Shown: positions 34,148 to 43,290, counted from the stretch's first letter. The stretch is DNA of 44,343 bases from Peptococcaceae bacterium UBA3937 (GCA_002385735.1 DGEB01000050.1:18522-62864); one strand, 5' to 3'. Translations and numbers: made by a program. The notes: generated from the letters alone by a model not told the origin.

Positions 34148-34939
34148 ATGCTGGAAATTCATAATCTTACCAAAACATATTACCTCAATACAAAAACGGC
34201 TGAAAGAACTGATGAAGGGGCAATGCCGGAAACACCGACGGTACTGCCCACCCTTGACGATATTTCCCTGCAGGTAAAGCGGGGTGAATTTGTCAGCATT
34301 TTAGGCCCGAGTGGCTGTGGGAAAACCACCTTGTTTAACCTGATCAGCGGCCTGGAAAAGCCGGACCGGGGAGCCATCCTCCTGGAAGGGAAGGATATTA
34401 CCGGAGAAAGAGGACATGTATCTTACATGTTGCAGAAGGATTTATTATTTCCTTGGCGAACTATTTTAGAGAACTGTATTTTAGGGATGGAAATTCAAGG
34501 GATTCCCCGGAAAAAAGCCCGGGAAAAAGCCCGTACCCTGTTGGCGGAGTTTAATCTGGCGGCTTATGAAGACAGGTACCCCCATGTCTTGTCCGGCGGG
34601 ATGCGGCAAAGGGCGGCTTTTTTACGGACGATGCTTGCCAATAAAGAAATCCTCCTCTTGGATGAGCCTTTCGGCGCTTTGGACGCCTATACCAAAAGCG
34701 AAATGCATGAATGGCTCATGTCAATCTGGAGTAAATATCATCCCACGATTCTCTTTATTACGCATGATATTGAAGAGGCCTTGTTTCTCTCCGACCGGAT
34801 TTATGTTTTGAGTGCTTGTCCGGCTAAGGTGAAATATTCTTTGACGGTCGCTCTTCCGCGACCCCGGAAGCGCCATGTCTTGGTAAGCGAAGAATTTATC
34901 CAACTGAAAAAACTGTTGTTGCAAATTTTGTTTGAATAG
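34148..34939 (+). CDS. thiZ: ABC transporter ATPase for thiamine precursor
   Basis: The 263-residue product has Walker A GPSGCGKTT (about residues 53-61), Q-loop MLQKDLLFPWRT, signature LSGGMRQR, Walker B ILLLDEPFGALDA and the H-loop FITHDIEEAL. It powers the ThiXY transporter. ATG behind GGGGAGGAAGG; the 113-bp gap after thiY has no terminator with a T-run, so the three genes are likely one transcript. Confidence 0.93.
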   Translation: MLEIHNLTKTYYLNTKTAERTDEGAMPETPTVLPTLDDISLQVKRGEFVSILGPSGCGKTTLFNLISGLEKPDRGAILLEGKDITGERGHVSYMLQKDLLFPWRTILENCILGMEIQGIPRKKAREKARTLLAEFNLAAYEDRYPHVLSGGMRQRAAFLRTMLANKEILLLDEPFGALDAYTKSEMHEWLMSIWSKYHPTILFITHDIEEALFLSDRIYVLSACPAKVKYSLTVALPRPRKRHVLVSEEFIQLKKLLLQILFE

Positions 34940-35037
34940 AACTGCAGCTTGCTAAAAATTGAAGACTATGGTCAAGTTAATTTACATATAGTTAATAGTG
35001 TGTGATGTACTTAGGCCAACAAGGAGGGGGGATAAAT

Positions 35038-35149
35038 TTGTTTACAAGGCATTGGATGCTCAGGGAAGTTGCCCATTGCAAAGAAGGTTGCTGAATTTAG
35101 TCCTGGGCATGACCTAAAACTGCCCGCCTTTAGGAAGTTCGGGTTTTCT
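35038..35149 (+). promoter_or_regulatory. Possible leader peptide with four-segment attenuator
   Basis: AAGGAGGGGGG is followed by TTG 35038, opening an 18-codon frame (MFTRHWMLREVAHCKEGC) that ends at TGA 35092-35094. Four segments can pair in alternation: TGCCC 35070-35074 (inside the ORF), GGGCA 35105-35109, TGCCCG 35121-35126 and CGGG 35140-35143, the last followed by TTTTCTT. Pairing 1:2 with 3:4 gives a weak terminator; pairing 2:3 prevents it. The logic is that of amino-acid attenuation, but no run of one control codon is obvious (two Cys, two His, one Trp). Confidence 0.35.
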
Positions 35150-35159
35150 TAATACATTT

Positions 35160-35198
35160 GGGCGCAGTAGAATAGCGTTCTACTACGCCCGTTTTTTT
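35160..35198 (+). terminator. Strong terminator upstream of the deacetylase gene
   Basis: GGGCG and AGTAGAA (35160-35172) pair with TTCTACT and CGCCC (35178-35190) with one internal mismatch, followed by a seven-T run at 35192-35198. It ends the thiXYZ transcript and/or the short leader RNA before it. Confidence 0.85.
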
Positions 35199-35304
35199 AT
35201 TGGGCTGTTTTGGGTGGTGCGCATCGAAAGAGGAAACTACAGGGAGGAAGAGAGCATGTAATAAGTTTTGGCGCTTTGGGTCACCCTAAAATGAGGTGAT
35301 TTTC

Positions 35305-36171
35305 ATGAGCAAAAAGAGAACTGTCATTGTACTGGCCGCATTCCTGTTCATAGCTTTCTTAGGAGCCTTTTTTAGCGAGTATGAATTAAGGTTTGTTCCT
35401 AACAAACCGGACCTGCGCCCGGGCGAAAACACGCCGGACCCCAAGGAGTTAGAGGGCAAGTTTGAATTAAAAGGGGGTTCGGAAAGGGACAACCGGGGTT
35501 TTCCGCAACGGGAAATTGTCGATCTGGTTTCCCAGTTCCCGGACCTCTTTTACCGGCAGGGACCTCCTGATGAGAAAAAAGTAGCTTTGACTTTTGATGA
35601 TGGGCCGGATTCGGTCTACACCCCCCAAATTCTCGATATTCTCCGTGAACACAAGGTAAAAGCCACCTTCTTTTTAATCGGGGAAAGGGTCAAGCTGTTT
35701 CCGGATGTTGTAAAAAGAATGGTGAAGGAAGGGCACGTCATCGGCAACCATACGATGACCCATCCGAACATTGTTAAGTTAAGCAACAAGGAAACCGTAA
35801 AAGAAATAAGGGATTGTGAAAACGTCATCAAGACCCTGGCCGGCTACCGTCCGGCACTGTTCCGCTCCCCTTACGGTTCTTTGGACCCGGAAAAGGTACG
35901 GGAAATCAGCAAGCTGAAGGTGAAAATCATTGCCTGGAATGTTGATTCGCTGGATTGGAAAAGCCTCACAGCGGAACAGGTCAAATCCAATATTCTCGAA
36001 AACGTCAAAGAAGGCAGCATTATCCTGCAACATTCTTCCGGTAGCGAAGAAGAAAACCTGACCGGCTCGGTAGCGGCCCTGAAGGATATCATCAAAACCT
36101 TAAAAAAAGAGGGCTATAAGTTTGTGACCGTGCCGGATCTTTTAGACATTCCTTATAAAAAGAAAGTGTGA
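35305..36171 (+). CDS. Polysaccharide deacetylase (NodB domain), membrane-anchored
   Basis: The start preferred is ATG 35305, six bases after AGGTGA; GTG 35296 would overlap the site. The 288-residue product has an N-terminal membrane helix (about residues 5-25), a Pro-rich spacer and a NodB domain from about 85: motif 1 TFDDGPDS, motif 2 HTMTHP, motif 3 RSPYGS, motif 4 IIAWNVDSLDW and motif 5 ILQHSSG. It should remove acetyl groups from peptidoglycan or another polymer outside the membrane, as the PdaB or PgdA types do. The exact substrate is not shown by sequence. A strong terminator lies 100 bp upstream. Confidence 0.92.
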   Translation: MSKKRTVIVLAAFLFIAFLGAFFSEYELRFVPNKPDLRPGENTPDPKELEGKFELKGGSERDNRGFPQREIVDLVSQFPDLFYRQGPPDEKKVALTFDDGPDSVYTPQILDILREHKVKATFFLIGERVKLFPDVVKRMVKEGHVIGNHTMTHPNIVKLSNKETVKEIRDCENVIKTLAGYRPALFRSPYGSLDPEKVREISKLKVKIIAWNVDSLDWKSLTAEQVKSNILENVKEGSIILQHSSGSEEENLTGSVAALKDIIKTLKKEGYKFVTVPDLLDIPYKKKV

Positions 36172-36210
36172 TACAATATCTCCTATGAAAAAGATGTATC
36201 AATATCTTTG

Positions 36211-36263
36211 CCGATCGCTTGCTGCTTATATATATCGCCGTCCGCAGATCGGAAGGCGATCGG
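36211..36263. repeat. 8-bp perfect inverted repeat upstream of thrC
   Basis: CCGATCGC (36211-36218) and GCGATCGG (36256-36263) are perfect inverted copies 37 nt apart in the leader of thrC, each beginning or ending next to a purine-rich stretch. They could form a leader hairpin; no T-run follows, so it is not a simple terminator. Confidence 0.4.
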
Positions 36264-36306
36264 AAAGAGAACTTTAAGAAAAATTAAAGAGATAGGGAGA
36301 TTCGTT

Positions 36307-37854
36307 ATGTATATAAGTACGAGAGATAATTATTCCGCCGTTGTGGCGTCGGAAGCGATTAAGTTAGGGATGGTGCCGGCAGGGGGGCTTTTTGTACCCC
36401 AGCGGCTCCCCCGGTTATCTTTAAAGGACCTTCAGGCCATGGGGGAAGGGACTTATCAGGAGACCGCCCGCAAAATCCTCGGCCTCTATTTGGAAGACTT
36501 TTCGGCGGAAGCCATTGCTGCTTGCGTGAACCAGGCTTATGGGCCGAATTTTGATAAGCAGGAAATCACGCCCCTTCATCAACTGACGGACCGGCTTTAT
36601 GTGCTGGAACTGTGGCATGGCCCTACGGCCGCCTTCAAGGATCTGGCCCTGCAACTGATGCCGCTTCTGTTTGCCCAGGCTTTAAAGAATCTAAAGGTGC
36701 AGCAGGAAATCGTCATCCTGGTGGCCACCTCCGGCGACACCGGAAAAGCGGCTTTAGAAGGCTTTAAGGATGTGCCGGGTTTAAAAATCATTTGTTTCTA
36801 TCCTTATGGTGGGGTTAGCAAGGTGCAGGAGCGACAAATGCTCACCACCGGGGGAAACAATACCTATGTGGTGGGGGTCAAAGGGAATTTTGACGATTGC
36901 CAGAATGCGGTCAAAGCCATTTTCGGCGATGAGGCTTTCCGCCGTGTTTTAGCCGAAAAAGGGATGGCCTTGTCTTCCGCCAACTCCATTAACTGGGGGC
37001 GGCTTTTACCCCAAATTGTCTATTATGTTTATACTTATGCCAAGCTTCTGGCGAAAGGAAGGATTCAGCCCGGCGAGCAGGTGAATTTTGTGGTGCCCAC
37101 CGGCAATTTCGGTAATATTCTCGCGGCCTGGTATGCGGGTCGGATGGGGGTGCCCGTGCACAAACTGATTTGCGCCTCCAACGAAAACAAGGTCCTGACC
37201 GATTTCTTCCGGACCGGCCGGTACGAAAAGAACAGGCCCTTTAAGCGGACCAACAGCCCCTCCATGGACATCCTCATTTCCAGCAACCTGGAGCGCTTCC
37301 TGTTTGAAATCACCGGCCGCCGCGGGGACTTGATTGCCCAATGGATGAAGGAACTGCAGGAGAAGGGCACTTTCACGGTGAACGTAAAGGTGCAGGAAGA
37401 GATGAGGCAGGTTCTGTGGGCCGGTTGGGCCGATGAACAGGAAACCCTGGCCACCATTAAGGAGACTTTTGCGGAAAAGGGCTATCTGTTGGATACCCAT
37501 ACTGCGGTTGGCATGAAGGTTTACCGGCAGTACCAGGCCGAAACCGCCGACCAGACCGTCACCGTTTTAGATGCAACGGCGAGCCCCTTTAAGTTTGCCT
37601 CCAGTGTGTGGGAAGCCATCAGGGAATTAAAAGACGCAGGCAAAAAAGAACCCGGGGCAAGAGCCTCCGGGGAAAACAAGGAGTTTGAGCAGGAGTTTGA
37701 TAATGAATTTGACTTGTTGCGCAAACTCAGTGTAAGCACCGGTATACCGGTTCATCCGGCTTTAAGCGAGTTAAAACGGCAGCCGGTGCGGCATAAGCGG
37801 GTCTGCGCCACAGGGGAAATCAAGCAGGAGATTGAAGATATTCTCGGTATTTAA
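36307..37854 (+). CDS. thrC: Threonine synthase
   Basis: It converts O-phosphohomoserine to threonine. The start preferred is ATG 36307 (MYISTRDNYS), matching the usual N-terminus; the open frame upstream to 36208 is untranslated leader. The 515-residue product has the N-terminal STRD and GGLFVP motifs, the PLP Lys in GPTAAFKDLALQ, ATSGDTGKAAL, the PTGNFGNILAAWYAGRMG phosphate-binding region and KLICASNENKVL. A charged Glu/Lys/Asn segment of about 25 residues sits near the C-terminus. No hom or thrB is adjacent. Confidence 0.94.
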   Translation: MYISTRDNYSAVVASEAIKLGMVPAGGLFVPQRLPRLSLKDLQAMGEGTYQETARKILGLYLEDFSAEAIAACVNQAYGPNFDKQEITPLHQLTDRLYVLELWHGPTAAFKDLALQLMPLLFAQALKNLKVQQEIVILVATSGDTGKAALEGFKDVPGLKIICFYPYGGVSKVQERQMLTTGGNNTYVVGVKGNFDDCQNAVKAIFGDEAFRRVLAEKGMALSSANSINWGRLLPQIVYYVYTYAKLLAKGRIQPGEQVNFVVPTGNFGNILAAWYAGRMGVPVHKLICASNENKVLTDFFRTGRYEKNRPFKRTNSPSMDILISSNLERFLFEITGRRGDLIAQWMKELQEKGTFTVNVKVQEEMRQVLWAGWADEQETLATIKETFAEKGYLLDTHTAVGMKVYRQYQAETADQTVTVLDATASPFKFASSVWEAIRELKDAGKKEPGARASGENKEFEQEFDNEFDLLRKLSVSTGIPVHPALSELKRQPVRHKRVCATGEIKQEIEDILGI

Positions 37855-37899
37855 GGGCCTTAGCGAAGGCTCTTATCGAAGGGACGCTTTGTTACGGGT

Positions 37900-39318
37900 C
37901 TATTTGTTGGAGATTTTGTTCTGCAGCACAGCACGTAAACTGTCCAGGGTAATCCCGGTAAAGTTACGTGCTAATATTTTGTCCAGGGCATCCACGATCC
38001 GGTCTAAAGAAGGATAATCAATAATCAGAGGCGGCTCGATGCGGATCACGTTAGGATTATTCAGGGTATAGGCGGTCAGAATCCGGTGTTTGTTCAGCAG
38101 TTCGCCGGCAATGAGGGAGGCGAAATACTCCTCGGCCAGCTTGTTGATAGTGCCGCCGGAGAGTTTATTGAGGAGTCCTTGTACCGGCTGGTGAAACTCC
38201 AGGCCGATTAATAAACCGCGGCCCCGGATTTCCCTGATGAGTTTGTGCTTCGTTTTGAGTTCGTTCAGTTTGGCCGTTAGATAACGGCCTTTTTCCATGG
38301 CTTGCTTCGGCAGCCTGTTTTTGATGATGGTATCCAGGGTGGTTAGCCCTGCCGCCATGGCCAGGGAATTGCCGCCGAAGGTGGAGGTATGCAGGGCGTA
38401 CTTATCTTTACCGTAAAACACCTTGTCCCAAAGCCCGGGGCGGGTGATGAAAGCCCCGATGGGCATGACGCCGCCGCCTAAGGCTTTGGCCAGGCAAAGG
38501 ATATCCGGGACGACCTTTTCGTATTCGGCCGCAAAAAGGGTGCCGGTCCGGCCTAAGCCGGTTTGCACCTCGTCCAAAATCAGCAAACAGCAGGCCTTTT
38601 GGCAAAGACGGTGAGCTTCGTACAGGTAGTCCGGCGGGAGCACGTTAACGCCGCCTTCGCCCTGGATGGGTTCCACGATAAAGGCGGCGGCGTTTTCGTC
38701 GGCCAAAGCTTGTTCCAGGGCGGCCAAATCCCCGAAGGGGATCATGACACAATCGGGCAACAAGGGACGAAAGGGCCTTTGGTATTTTTCCCGGCCGGTG
38801 ACCGAAAGGGAGCCGCAGCTTTTGCCATGGAAAGAATTTTGGCAGTAGATGATTTTCTTCTTGTCCGGCTGATGGGCCCGGGCAAGCTTCAGGGCACCTT
38901 CCACGGCTTCCGTTCCGCTGTTACAGAAAAAGACGCGGCTTAAGTCACCGGGAGCAACGGCGGCCAGATTGGCGGCCAGGGCGGCCGCTAAGGGGTTTAA
39001 GGCGGCTTGCAGCAAATTAGGACGCTGCCGTACCTTCGTAAGGGCAGCGAGGATCTCCGGTGGATTGTGCCCCAAATTTAACGCCCCGTATCCGCCCAGG
39101 CAATCTAAATATTGCTTTCCTTCCTCATCCCAGAGGGAGCAGCCCTCTGCTTTGACAAAAAGCCGGTCAAAATTCAAAAGGCTGAGCACTTCCACCAGGC
39201 CGGGGTTAAGATAGCGAGCGCAGTTTTCCCGCAGTTCCTGGCGGTTCATGGTTAAGGCTTCCTCGAGGGACAACAGCTTTTGCCCATCTTCGTTCATCAG
39301 CGCACTTGGCTCTTTCAA
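37900..39318 (-). CDS. Class III aminotransferase, putrescine/ornithine type
   Basis: The 472-residue product is a PLP enzyme with FFCNSGTEAVEGALKLAR, NSFHGKSCGSLSVTGREKYQ, IVEPIQGEGGVNVLPP, ILDEVQTGLGRTG (PLP Asp) and CLAKALGGGVMPIGAF with the Schiff-base Lys; STFGGNSLAMAAG is near the third quarter. The N-terminal 60-residue extension before FDRLFVKAEG and the overall pattern are closest to putrescine aminotransferase (YgjG/PatA). TTG start behind GAGGGGG. It is followed on the minus strand by a region convergent with thrC. The amine substrate is inferred. Confidence 0.9.
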   Translation of the reverse strand: MKEPSALMNEDGQKLLSLEEALTMNRQELRENCARYLNPGLVEVLSLLNFDRLFVKAEGCSLWDEEGKQYLDCLGGYGALNLGHNPPEILAALTKVRQRPNLLQAALNPLAAALAANLAAVAPGDLSRVFFCNSGTEAVEGALKLARAHQPDKKKIIYCQNSFHGKSCGSLSVTGREKYQRPFRPLLPDCVMIPFGDLAALEQALADENAAAFIVEPIQGEGGVNVLPPDYLYEAHRLCQKACCLLILDEVQTGLGRTGTLFAAEYEKVVPDILCLAKALGGGVMPIGAFITRPGLWDKVFYGKDKYALHTSTFGGNSLAMAAGLTTLDTIIKNRLPKQAMEKGRYLTAKLNELKTKHKLIREIRGRGLLIGLEFHQPVQGLLNKLSGGTINKLAEEYFASLIAGELLNKHRILTAYTLNNPNVIRIEPPLIIDYPSLDRIVDALDKILARNFTGITLDSLRAVLQNKISNK

Positions 39319-39364
39319 AAAGTCACCCCCTCAGACTTAAGTATGCCCTAATAGTATATCCGCT

Positions 39365-40768
39365 TTACCTTCTTTCCAAGACGGACCACATTTCCGGGCT
39401 CACGAGCCCCAGGCGCCAAAGGGCAATTCCTTTGAGGCCATACCGTTTGGCCAGGCCGATTTTCTGCTGGAGGCTTTCCGCCCTTTCACTGGGCAGGGAA
39501 ATTCCCAGGAGGAGTTTATGGGCCGGTACCATCCGGAGGGCGCTTTCGATGGCCCCTTGCACCAGGGGGAGGGGTTCCGGCTTCGGGCCGTAATCATAGG
39601 CCATGATGATGATTTCATCACACCAGTTAGCCAGGGCTTGGTAATCATAGCCGGGATAGGCGCTGTTCGGGGCATGGAGGGTTAAGGTGAGAGTGGCTTT
39701 TTTGGTTTGATTCGCTTGCAGCTTCTGATAAAGGAGCTTGACGAAGTTGGTAAAGTCGGCCCGGGTAGCGGCCAGGGTTTCCCCTTGTTCCTGCCAGCCC
39801 AAGCCCTCCAAATCCAGGTTGACCCCGTCGTAAAGCCCCGCTTCGGCGGCAATGTTTGCAACCGCCTGGGCGGTAGCGGCCGGATCGGCGATGAGTTTGC
39901 GAAGGGACCCGTTTTGGTCGGTCATATGGACAACCATTTCGGTCTGCAAATGATAGCGTTCCGCCGCGTCCAGCACGGTTTCCCAGCCGCCGGGTCTTTG
40001 CCAGCCGGTGGTGCTTTTGGTGAGCAGCGCGCCCTTTTCGTCCAGGGAGTACCAGCCTAAGGCCAGCTTACTGACGTTTTTGGTATTTCCTACACCCGCC
40101 TGCGGGAATTCTGTACCAAAGAGGTTTTTCCAACTGCTGGTTTCACTGCTGCCTAAGGCGTAAAAACCGGTAACCGGCATGTGGGACGGTGGGGAAAAGA
40201 TTTTAATGGTGCGTTCGTGCTCCAGCCAGTCCACGGTAAAACCTAAAGTTTCACTGAACACCCTTAGCGGGATCAGGGTCCGCGCGTTGTTGATTTCCGG
40301 CGGCACATCCAGGCTCAGGGCTTGTCCGTTCAGATAAGCGGTATGGTCGCCAATCTTCAAAAGGAGGGTTTGGGTAGCCGTTTTACCGGTCACAGTTTGG
40401 GTTGTTTCATTCCAATCCACCTGAATCCTTAAACCTTCGGCAATGGCGCGGAAAGGCACCAGGGTCCGTCCTTCCTTAATGAGGGGAGGGACGTCGAATT
40501 CCAGCGGCAGCCCGTCGATGAATACGGTCACCGGGGAGCTGGTTTGGGCCCAAGCGGGGGCGGAAGGGAGTGTCAACATGAGGGATAGGGAAGCGAAAAA
40601 CAGCAGAAAGCCGGCAAGGCCACTGATGCCGTGACGGGGTGTTTTGTTGCGTAGATTTGTTGTGTTATGTAGATTTGTTGTGTTCCGAATCTTTTTGTTT
40701 CTTGCGTGCCGGGTCAGGCAATTCATTATGTAATTGATCATTTTCAAAATCCTTGCTTGTGTTGGCAT
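39365..40768 (-). CDS. GH18 family protein with copper-amine-oxidase-like stalk domain
   Basis: The 467-residue product starts at ATG behind CGGAGG. It has a long basic N-terminus with two near-identical NTTNL units (encoded by an 18-nt DNA repeat near 40650-40686), a signal or anchor helix (about residues 50-74, ending SAPAWA), a copper-amine-oxidase N1-like domain (two copies of the RTLVPFRAI/RTLIPLRVF type, about 78-190) and a C-terminal GH18 barrel with GVNLDLEG, where the Glu is the expected catalytic acid. Such proteins in Firmicutes act on the cell wall or spore cortex (YdhD/SleL-like). The first Asp of DxxDxDxE is Asp-Gly-Val-Asn here, so chitinase activity is not assured. Confidence 0.88.
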   Translation of the reverse strand: MPTQARILKMINYIMNCLTRHARNKKIRNTTNLHNTTNLRNKTPRHGISGLAGFLLFFASLSLMLTLPSAPAWAQTSSPVTVFIDGLPLEFDVPPLIKEGRTLVPFRAIAEGLRIQVDWNETTQTVTGKTATQTLLLKIGDHTAYLNGQALSLDVPPEINNARTLIPLRVFSETLGFTVDWLEHERTIKIFSPPSHMPVTGFYALGSSETSSWKNLFGTEFPQAGVGNTKNVSKLALGWYSLDEKGALLTKSTTGWQRPGGWETVLDAAERYHLQTEMVVHMTDQNGSLRKLIADPAATAQAVANIAAEAGLYDGVNLDLEGLGWQEQGETLAATRADFTNFVKLLYQKLQANQTKKATLTLTLHAPNSAYPGYDYQALANWCDEIIIMAYDYGPKPEPLPLVQGAIESALRMVPAHKLLLGISLPSERAESLQQKIGLAKRYGLKGIALWRLGLVSPEMWSVLERR

Positions 40769-40809
40769 GGCTTGTACCTCCGTAAGTTTTAGAGTTGCTC
40801 TATAAAAGA

Positions 40810-40836
40810 ATAGACGTAAGAAAAGCTTACGTCTAT
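40810..40836 (-). terminator. Terminator of the small lipoprotein gene
   Basis: ATAGACGTAAG (40810-40820) and CTTACGTCTAT (40826-40836) form an 11-bp stem with a 5-nt loop. On the minus strand it is followed by TCTTTT. The stop codon of the lipoprotein gene lies inside the stem. Confidence 0.75.
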
Positions 40837-41198
40837 AGCTCTTTTTTAATCTCTTTCAGAATGGGTTGGCCTACATCTGGCACTTCGTAAGTAAACGTGA
40901 TGTTGTCGCCGGTATTCAAATCGGATTCGGCCAGCTTCGCTTTCAATTCGTCAGAAAGCTGAAATGCTCGCGGTACTTTATTCCCGTTTTCATTAATCTC
41001 AATTTCCACGGAATTGCTGTCGATTTGACCTTGATAGATGCCGCTGCCTGTTTGCTCCATGTCTTCCTGCGTTTGTGTCCCGTTATCCTGGGGCGGTGTG
41101 TCCTGAGCGTTGGGGCCTTTTTTAAATAAGTTGCAGCCCACCAGTAAAGAGCAGGATAAAAGGAGAACCAGCAATGCGGTTAACCAGCGTTTGGTCAT
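40833..41198 (-). CDS. Small lipoprotein, hypothetical
   Basis: The 121-residue product has a lipoprotein signal (basic start, hydrophobic core, lipobox LLVGC with Cys at about residue 22), a Gln/Thr/Asp/Pro linker and a C-terminal domain of about 70 residues (IYQGQIDSNSVEIEINENG, then ELKAKLAESDLNTGDNITFTYEV) that looks like a compact beta domain. I recognise no named family with certainty. ATG behind AAGGAGG; an extended -10 promoter is upstream and a terminator overlaps its end, so it is monocistronic. Confidence 0.82.
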   Translation of the reverse strand: MTKRWLTALLVLLLSCSLLVGCNLFKKGPNAQDTPPQDNGTQTQEDMEQTGSGIYQGQIDSNSVEIEINENGNKVPRAFQLSDELKAKLAESDLNTGDNITFTYEVPDVGQPILKEIKKEL

Positions 41199-41274
41199 TT
41201 AATCACCTCCTTACCGACAATTATTTAATTTGCTAAAAACAATTCGTTCCTGGCGCATTAATCATACGAATTAT

Positions 41275-41283
41275 ATTATAACA
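41275..41283 (-). promoter_or_regulatory. Extended -10 promoter of the small lipoprotein gene
   Basis: The complement reads TGTTATAAT, a perfect extended -10 element, about 75 bp before the lipoprotein start. No good -35 is seen, which is typical of extended -10 promoters. Confidence 0.6.
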
Positions 41284-41413
41284 CATTCCACCTTGGGAGG
41301 ATTTGTTTTTCTGAAGGAGCCGAAAAAATAAGAGAAGGTTGTTGACAATGGAAACAATGAAAAGGCTTCCTTGCCACAACCCTTGCTACGTATTGGCCAG
41401 ATCAAAGGGCGAA

Positions 41414-41665
41414 TTATAGTTTTGTCACCGAATCATCGTTCAGCTTGGGAGAGCCTTTGGGAACATAAGTTTTGCAGCAGGTTTTCATGCAAGTGCCGGC
41501 CTTTTGTGGTGTTAATTCGGTGGCCATTTCACAATCAACCCGGTCCGGCTGGGTCTGGCCAAACTGGTCGGTGGCCACAAGGATTTCTTTGGCCGAGCAT
41601 TTGTTCCCTGTTGAATAATAGTGACAGTCTTCAACAATGCAGTGAATATGTTGTTGGTTGTTCAT
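41414..41665 (-). CDS. DUF1540 domain protein
   Basis: The 83-residue product has the DUF1540 Cys pattern in its first 45 residues (HCIVEDCHYYSTGNKCSAKEILV, then VDCEM), likely a small metal- or disulfide-stabilised domain, and a Cys-rich second part (GTCMKTCCKTYV). DUF1540 proteins are small, common in spore-forming Firmicutes and of unknown function. ATG behind AGGAAGGAAG. The 215 bp downstream up to the lipoprotein gene hold that gene's promoter and nothing else I can name. Confidence 0.87.
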   Translation of the reverse strand: MNNQQHIHCIVEDCHYYSTGNKCSAKEILVATDQFGQTQPDRVDCEMATELTPQKAGTCMKTCCKTYVPKGSPKLNDDSVTKL

Positions 41666-41811
41666 TTCTTCCTTCCTTTCTCCTAAAATTTATTTTCTTT
41701 GAGATATTTTGCGCTGTTTTGCCAAAATTATTCCATCAGCGGTAGGAGTTCTTTTTTTTATGTGGAATATAAGGGTGTAAAACAGAGTTTGGTTATGCAG
41801 GGAGGAATAAA

Positions 41812-43290
41812 ATGGGCGCTACGCTTCAACGGTTGCTTGTGGCCAAGAATAATGAAAAAGAGCTTTCTTTATTGCCGAAAATGGCCAATCGTCATGGCCT
41901 GATTGCCGGGGCTACCGGCACGGGCAAGACGGTTACGCTGCAGGTATTGGCGGAAGCTTTCAGTTCTATTGGGGTTCCGGTCTTTTTAGCCGATGTGAAA
42001 GGGGACCTGGCCGGGCTAAGCAAAGCGGGGGGAGGCAATCTCCACGTGGAAAAGCGGCTGCAGCAGTTAGGGCTGGCCGACACTTTCGCTTTTTCCGGCT
42101 TCCCGGTGGTTTTTTGGGATATTTGGGGGCGGCAGGGACATCCCGTGCGCACAACGGTTTCAGAGATGGGGCCTTTGCTTTTGGCCCGGCTCTTAAACCT
42201 TAATGAAACCCAAAGCGGCGTATTGCATGTGGTTTTCAAGATTGCCGATGACCAGGGATTGTTGCTCCTTGATCTGAAGGATTTACAGGCGATGCTAAAT
42301 TATGTGGGCGAAAATGCTTCTCAGTATACGACGAAATACGGCAGCATCTCCAAACAAAGTATCGGCATTATTCAAAGAGCCTTATTAAGTCTGGAGGAAC
42401 AGGGCGGGAAGAACCTGTTTGGGGAACCGGCTTTAAACATCCAGGATTTCCTTAAAACAGATGCCGCCGGACGGGGTTATATTAACATCCTGGCGGCCGA
42501 CGAACTGCTTCGTTCCCCGGCCGTTTACGCCACATTTTTGCTCTGGCTGTTGGCGGAGCTCTTTGAAAATTTGCCGGAGGTGGGCGATTTACCGCAACCC
42601 AAGTTTGTGTTCTTCTTTGATGAGGCGCACCTGCTGTTTGACGAAGCACCGAAGGTCTTGCTGGATAAAATCGAACAGGTGGTAAGATTAATTCGCTCCA
42701 AGGGGGTGGGGGTATACTTTATCAGCCAAAATCCCCTGGATATTCCGCAGGAAGTGCTGGGACAGTTAGGAAACAGAGTGCAACACGCCTTGCGGGCCTT
42801 TACCCCGCGGGACCAAAAGGCGGTCAAGGCCGTGGCCGAAACTTTCCGGGCCAACCCGGCTTTGAAGGTGACCGAGGTGATCACCGCATTAGCCGTAGGG
42901 GAAGCCTTAGTGTCCTTTTTAGATGAAGACGGGCGGCCGTCGATGGTGGAAAGGGCCTTTATTATGCCGCCCCGGAGCCAGATCGGACCGATCCTGCCCC
43001 AGGAGCGGACGGCTTTAATTCAACAGTCGCCTTTCTATAACATATATGATCGGCCCATCGACCGGGAGTCGGCTTATGAGCTGTTAAGCCGTGCTGCTAC
43101 CAGAGGGGCGGAGACGGAAGAAGAGGATGACGGCAAGCAGCGCGGGAAGGCCCCAAAAGCTGGGGGAAGCAGGACCAGAAGATATACCGATAGCCCTATG
43201 GAAAGAATGGCCAAATCGGCGATGTCGTCCATTGGCTATCAGCTTGGACGGGCCTTGGTCCGGGGTGTTTTGGGCTTGCTGAAGAAGTGA
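41812..43290 (+). CDS. HerA-like helicase-domain ATPase (DUF853, YjgR type)
   Basis: The 492-residue product has Walker A GATGTGKTV (about residues 33-41), LADVKGDLAGLSKAGG typical of DUF853, Walker B FVFFFDEAHLLFDEAP (about residues 265-280), the sensor-like YFISQNPLDIPQEVLGQLGNRVQHALRAFTP, and an acidic-to-basic linker before a C-terminal helix (SAMSSIGYQLGRALVRGVLG). DUF853 proteins are FtsK/HerA-superfamily ATPases whose role is unknown; DNA translocation is inferred. No nurA nuclease partner is adjacent. ATG behind GGGAGGA. Confidence 0.92.
   Translation: MGATLQRLLVAKNNEKELSLLPKMANRHGLIAGATGTGKTVTLQVLAEAFSSIGVPVFLADVKGDLAGLSKAGGGNLHVEKRLQQLGLADTFAFSGFPVVFWDIWGRQGHPVRTTVSEMGPLLLARLLNLNETQSGVLHVVFKIADDQGLLLLDLKDLQAMLNYVGENASQYTTKYGSISKQSIGIIQRALLSLEEQGGKNLFGEPALNIQDFLKTDAAGRGYINILAADELLRSPAVYATFLLWLLAELFENLPEVGDLPQPKFVFFFDEAHLLFDEAPKVLLDKIEQVVRLIRSKGVGVYFISQNPLDIPQEVLGQLGNRVQHALRAFTPRDQKAVKAVAETFRANPALKVTEVITALAVGEALVSFLDEDGRPSMVERAFIMPPRSQIGPILPQERTALIQQSPFYNIYDRPIDRESAYELLSRAATRGAETEEEDDGKQRGKAPKAGGSRTRRYTDSPMERMAKSAMSSIGYQLGRALVRGVLGLLKK

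Noticed and set aside
36208..36306. N-terminal extension of threonine synthase
   Set aside because: It contains the inverted repeat, lacks a ribosome site, and the family N-terminus starts at ATG 36307.
40648..40686. Two 18-nt direct repeats as a regulatory site
   Set aside because: They lie in the coding frame of the GH18 protein and encode a duplicated NTTNL segment; a DNA-level role is not supported.
41344..41349. TTGACA box as a plus-strand promoter
   Set aside because: No -10 element at suitable distance and no plus-strand gene immediately downstream.
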